NCBI GenBank assembly: GCA_900541715.1
Contig: UQLI01000006.1
Location: 1 to 64,000 of the forward strand
Direction: 5' to 3'
Source: an uncultured Collinsella sp.
GTDB taxonomy: Bacteria; Actinomycetota; Coriobacteriia; Coriobacteriales; Coriobacteriaceae
Length of the DNA: 64,000 bases
The position numbers were made by a program, and so were the translations under genes. Within the stretch, counting starts at the first letter, position 1; every line of letters starts with the position of its first letter. Below the pieces are notes generated by a model, which worked only from the letters and a program-made list of their open reading frames with translations, made no database searches and had not been told where the DNA came from. This document shows, piece by piece, positions 61,067 to 64,000 of the stretch.

Positions 61067-61393
61067 CTAGCGGGCATCCACCACATAGAGGCCAACGCGC
61101 ACCTGGTGCCACGGGCTGCGCTCGGGGGCAACCTGTTGCACGCGGGCCTCAAATACGTCCTCGTGGCCGTAATACATCATCAAGGACAGCGGGCCGACCT
61201 CGTTTCCCGGAACGTAGCCAAGTTTGGTCTTGCCATAGTAGATCGCAACTGCCTCGGGGTCATGGGGATTATCGCGCTCGGCACACAGCGTCAGCTTATC
61301 GCCCGCTTTAAGATCGCCCAGGACCAAGGCGCCATCGGCATACTGAAATCCTGCAATGTGAAATGACAGAAGAACACGTGAAGGCTCGTACAT
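61067..61393 (-). CDS. Stand-alone HIRAN-domain protein
   Basis: The 108-residue protein is almost entirely one HIRAN domain (SFHIAGFQYADGALVLGDLKAGDKLTL, AERDNPHDPEAVAIYYG, KLGYVPGNEV). HIRAN domains bind 3' ends of single-stranded DNA in HLTF and occur in bacteria alone or fused to nucleases and helicases. GGGGAG precedes the ATG. It is the first gene of the HIRAN-small protein-phosphoesterase unit. Confidence 0.88.
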   Translation of the reverse strand: MYEPSRVLLSFHIAGFQYADGALVLGDLKAGDKLTLCAERDNPHDPEAVAIYYGKTKLGYVPGNEVGPLSLMMYYGHEDVFEARVQQVAPERSPWHQVRVGLYVVDAR

Positions 61394-61516
61394 AGCAGCT
61401 CCCCTAACGGCCGGATAAACCGGTGTTTAACCTTATTGAGAAGTCTACGGGTCCGTGCGGACACAAATTCGCCCCACCCGCGCCTTTTCGACCGTTTGTC
61501 GCTACGCCATCTGATT

Positions 61517-62896
61517 CTAATGCACAAACATGCGCACGAACTTGTGCTTCCAGCTTGCGTAAGGAGCGTAGCGGAATGGCACGTCCAGCCACGTTGCCTT
61601 ATTCACGATGCTCTTCTTGTGGCTAAACGTATCGAAGCTCTCGCGTCCATGGTACTGCCCCATACCGCTCGCTCCCATGCCGCCAAAGCCCATATGGCTC
61701 GTAGCCAAGTGCATGATGGTGTCGTTGACGCAGCCGCCGCCAAAGGGCACGTAGCGCACAAAGCGTTGCTGAACCGAACGGTCCTGGCTAAAGATATACA
61801 GGGCCAGCGGCGTCGGACGATCCGTAATAAACGCTTCGGCCTCGTCAAGGCTCTCAAACGTCAGCACTGGCAAAATGGGGCCGAAGATCTCCTCCTGCAT
61901 CACGGCGTCATCGGGGGACACGCCGTCCAAAATCGTCGGCTCGATCTTGAGCGAGGCCTCGCGCGCGGTACCTCCAAGCACGACCTTATCGGGATCGATC
62001 AGCCCGCGCACGCGCGCAAAATGCTTGGCGTTGACAATATGACCGTAGCCCTCGTTATCGAGCGGATACTCGCCAAACATACGGCGGACCTCCTCCTTGA
62101 TGAGGCCCAGCAGCTCGTCGTGCACGCGCGTATCGACCAGCAGGTAGTCGGGCGCCACGCAGGTCTGCCCCACGTTGAGCCATTTACCAAAGGCGATACG
62201 CCGTGCCGCAACCTTCAAGTTTGCCGTCGCATCCACGATGCAGGGACTCTTTCCGCCCAGCTCAAGCGTCACAGGCGTAAGGTTTTTACTTGCGCGCTCC
62301 ATAACGAGTTTGCCGACCGGAACGCTACCGGTAAAGAAGATCTTGTCCCAGTGCTCATCGAGCAGCGCTTCGTTCTCGGCGCGCCCGCCCTCGACAACCG
62401 TCACCAGGCGCGGATCAAATGCCTCTTCACAGATTTGCCTGAGCACCGCGCTCGATGCCGGAGCATAGGCGCTCGGCTTGATGACCACGGTATTGCCCGC
62501 GGCAAGGGCGCCAGCGAGCGGCTCGAGCGTCAGCAAAAACGGATAGTTCCACGGAGCCATGATGAGCGTGACGCCATAGGGCACGGTTTGCGTTTTGCAC
62601 ACGCTCACGGCGTTAGCGAGGTCGCACGGACGCAGGCGCGGACGACTCCATCGAACCACGTGAGCGATCTGATGTCGAATCTCGGAAAGCGATGTGCCAA
62701 TCTCGCACATATAGGCCTCGTCATGCGACTTTCCCAAATCGGTCTTGAGCGCATGAGCGATATCGGCCTCGTGGGCCCGCACCGCATCGCGTAAACTCAC
62801 GAGCGCGCGACGTCGAGCATCGACATCAAACGTGGCGTGCGTCTTAAAGTAGGCGCGCTGATCGCCGACGATGCGCGCAATTTCCTCGGTGTTCAT
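61517..62896 (-). CDS. Aldehyde dehydrogenase
   Basis: The 459-residue NAD(P)-dependent enzyme has the ALDH core: IMAPWNYPFLLTLEPLAGALAAGN, FTGSVPVGKLVM, LELGGKSPC (catalytic Glu), and the nucleophile Cys in VGQTCVAPDY, with EEIFGPILPVL. The length and missing N-terminal extension fit class 3-like ALDHs acting on aliphatic or aromatic aldehydes. It lies 8 nt after the alcohol dehydrogenase gene and probably forms an alcohol-to-acid pair with it. The family's normal order of residues is intact. Confidence 0.93.
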   Translation of the reverse strand: MNTEEIARIVGDQRAYFKTHATFDVDARRRALVSLRDAVRAHEADIAHALKTDLGKSHDEAYMCEIGTSLSEIRHQIAHVVRWSRPRLRPCDLANAVSVCKTQTVPYGVTLIMAPWNYPFLLTLEPLAGALAAGNTVVIKPSAYAPASSAVLRQICEEAFDPRLVTVVEGGRAENEALLDEHWDKIFFTGSVPVGKLVMERASKNLTPVTLELGGKSPCIVDATANLKVAARRIAFGKWLNVGQTCVAPDYLLVDTRVHDELLGLIKEEVRRMFGEYPLDNEGYGHIVNAKHFARVRGLIDPDKVVLGGTAREASLKIEPTILDGVSPDDAVMQEEIFGPILPVLTFESLDEAEAFITDRPTPLALYIFSQDRSVQQRFVRYVPFGGGCVNDTIMHLATSHMGFGGMGASGMGQYHGRESFDTFSHKKSIVNKATWLDVPFRYAPYASWKHKFVRMFVH

Positions 62897-62904
62897 GGAC
62901 CCTC

Positions 62905-64000
62905 CTAATTCTCGTCCTCAAACATACCACCTGCAACGACCTCGTACATATGCTCGAGCTCCAAGCGGTCCATTAGAAGCGGAACGGGGTATAGCGGATT
63001 GGCCTCGGCATCGGCATGCACCGCCATCTCGGGAATGTCAGAGCGGCGAATGCCCAAGACATATTTGGGGATTCCCAGGGCCTCGTTCATGCGGTCGACC
63101 CAATCGATAAAGGCCTCGGCCGCAAGACTGTCCTGCGCGGTAGCCGGCGCAATGCCCGCCATGCGAGCAAGATCGGCAAGCTTGGGGGCGGCGGCGTCAC
63201 CATAAGCGCGAAGCACGTGCGGCAGGATGATAGCGTTGGCCAAGCCGTGCGGAATCCCGTAACGCCCACCCAAGCTGTGTGCGATGGCGTGAACGTATCC
63301 AACATAGGAGCGGGTAAACGCAACGCCCGCCTTATACGCCGCCGAAAGCATATTGCGACGCGCACGCATGTCGTCGCCATGCTCATAGGCCTCGAGCAAA
63401 TTGTCGTGGATGAGCTGCACCGCCTGTCGCGCCATCTTACGCGTATAGGGCGTGGTGCTTCGCCCGATAAAGGCCTCGACGGCATGCGTCAGGGCGTCCA
63501 TACCCGTCTGCCCCGTAATGGAGGCGGGCAGACCGCGCGTAAACTCGGGGTCGTGCACCGCAAAGCGCGGGATAAGCACAAAGTCGTTAATGGGGTACTT
63601 GTAGTGCGTCTCGTCATCGGTGATAACCGCCGCGAGCGTGACCTCGCTTCCCGTGCCTGCCGTAGTGGGAACGGCGATAAGCAGCGGCAGGCGACGATGA
63701 ATCCGCAGCAGGCCGCGCATCTTGTTGATGGGCTTGCTTGGCTGCGTGATGCGTGCACCCACGCCCTTGGCGCAGTCCATGGCCGATCCTCCGCCAAAAC
63801 CGATAATGGCCTGGCAGGCGCTCTCTCGATACAGGGACGCCGCTTCTTCCACGTTTGAAACCGTGGGGTTTGCACGCGTTTCGGCATAGACCGTAACGCC
63901 AATCCCCCTGCATGCGAGCGCCGTCTCGAGCGGTGCCGTGAGCCCCAGACGGGCAATGCCGGGATCCGTCACGATAAGGACCTTCTGGATCGAGCGCTTT
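62905..64000 (-). CDS. Iron-containing alcohol dehydrogenase, 5' end outside the window
   Basis: The frame is open to the window edge, reading KRSIQKVLIVTDPGI at its visible start, so the N-terminal part lies beyond 64000. Family motifs are GFGGGSAMDCAKG (NAD-binding), TTAGTGSEVT, GQTGMDALTHAVEAF and HSLGGRYGIPHG, with metal-binding Asp/His residues. It would interconvert alcohols and aldehydes with NAD(H). The adjacent aldehyde dehydrogenase follows after 8 nt. Confidence 0.95.
   Translation of the reverse strand, partial: KRSIQKVLIVTDPGIARLGLTAPLETALACRGIGVTVYAETRANPTVSNVEEAASLYRESACQAIIGFGGGSAMDCAKGVGARITQPSKPINKMRGLLRIHRRLPLLIAVPTTAGTGSEVTLAAVITDDETHYKYPINDFVLIPRFAVHDPEFTRGLPASITGQTGMDALTHAVEAFIGRSTTPYTRKMARQAVQLIHDNLLEAYEHGDDMRARRNMLSAAYKAGVAFTRSYVGYVHAIAHSLGGRYGIPHGLANAIILPHVLRAYGDAAAPKLADLARMAGIAPATAQDSLAAEAFIDWVDRMNEALGIPKYVLGIRRSDIPEMAVHADAEANPLYPVPLLMDRLELEHMYEVVAGGMFEDEN

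Overview
The window is a high-GC actinobacterial chromosome segment, most likely from Collinsella or a close relative (Coriobacteriia). The evidence is the partial 16S rRNA at the left edge, which reads like Collinsella, together with codon use and gene types typical of gut Coriobacteriia: adjacent liv binding proteins, EtfAB-linked oxidoreductases, single-chain PurL and LAXTG-type surface proteins. This is recognition from memory; no database was searched. I see no prophage, transposase or CRISPR array.

Layout: 1-1062 is the 5' two thirds of a 16S rRNA (minus strand) with a structured leader. It is followed by infC-rpmI-rplT (minus), whose leader carries an apparent attenuator and whose first gene probably starts at AUA. 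A tRNA-Leu(CAA) and a copy of its 3' end lie at 3.0-3.3 kb. From 3.3 to 12.7 kb the minus strand carries a transglutaminase-like protein, class II aldolase, a metallo-beta-lactamase-fold hydrolase, bifunctional RelA/SpoT and a RecJ-helicase fusion. From 12.9 to 25.4 kb are a BASS transporter, cutC with a GalT-like gene, a complete branched-chain amino-acid ABC transporter with two binding proteins, homoserine dehydrogenase and a CPA2 antiporter. From 25.6 to 34.9 kb are purL, a DMT exporter, a frameshifted diguanylate cyclase, a KdgT-type permease, azlCD and an HD hydrolase. From 34.9 to 38.6 kb an FAD 2-hydroxyacid dehydrogenase-EtfB-EtfA operon resembles electron-bifurcating lactate dehydrogenase.

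From 38.9 to 42.1 kb a five-gene cluster encodes mostly exported proteins of unknown function, one with an LAQTG sorting signal. From 43.0 to 48.7 kb three genes (TerB-N/TerB-C protein, BrxC/BrxD-type P-loop ATPase, Lhr-like helicase) form a module related to parts of type 2 BREX but lacking the PglX and PglZ partners. It is the best candidate here for an undescribed system. From 48.7 to 64 kb are a spermidine-synthase-like protein with Elp3, an HTH-membrane regulator with a DUF4097 partner, two methyltransferases (one TrmB), a Ski2-like helicase, a DUF2130 coiled-coil protein, a HIRAN/small-protein/phosphoesterase operon, an aldehyde dehydrogenase and the start-truncated end of an iron alcohol dehydrogenase.

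Intergenic DNA is rich in long hairpins and short-period repeats (4.9-5.1, 15.5, 23.7, 55.4 and 60.2 kb) that look like dispersed palindromic elements, several abutting intrinsic terminators. Long ORFs antisense to recognised genes are high-GC shadows and are not annotated.
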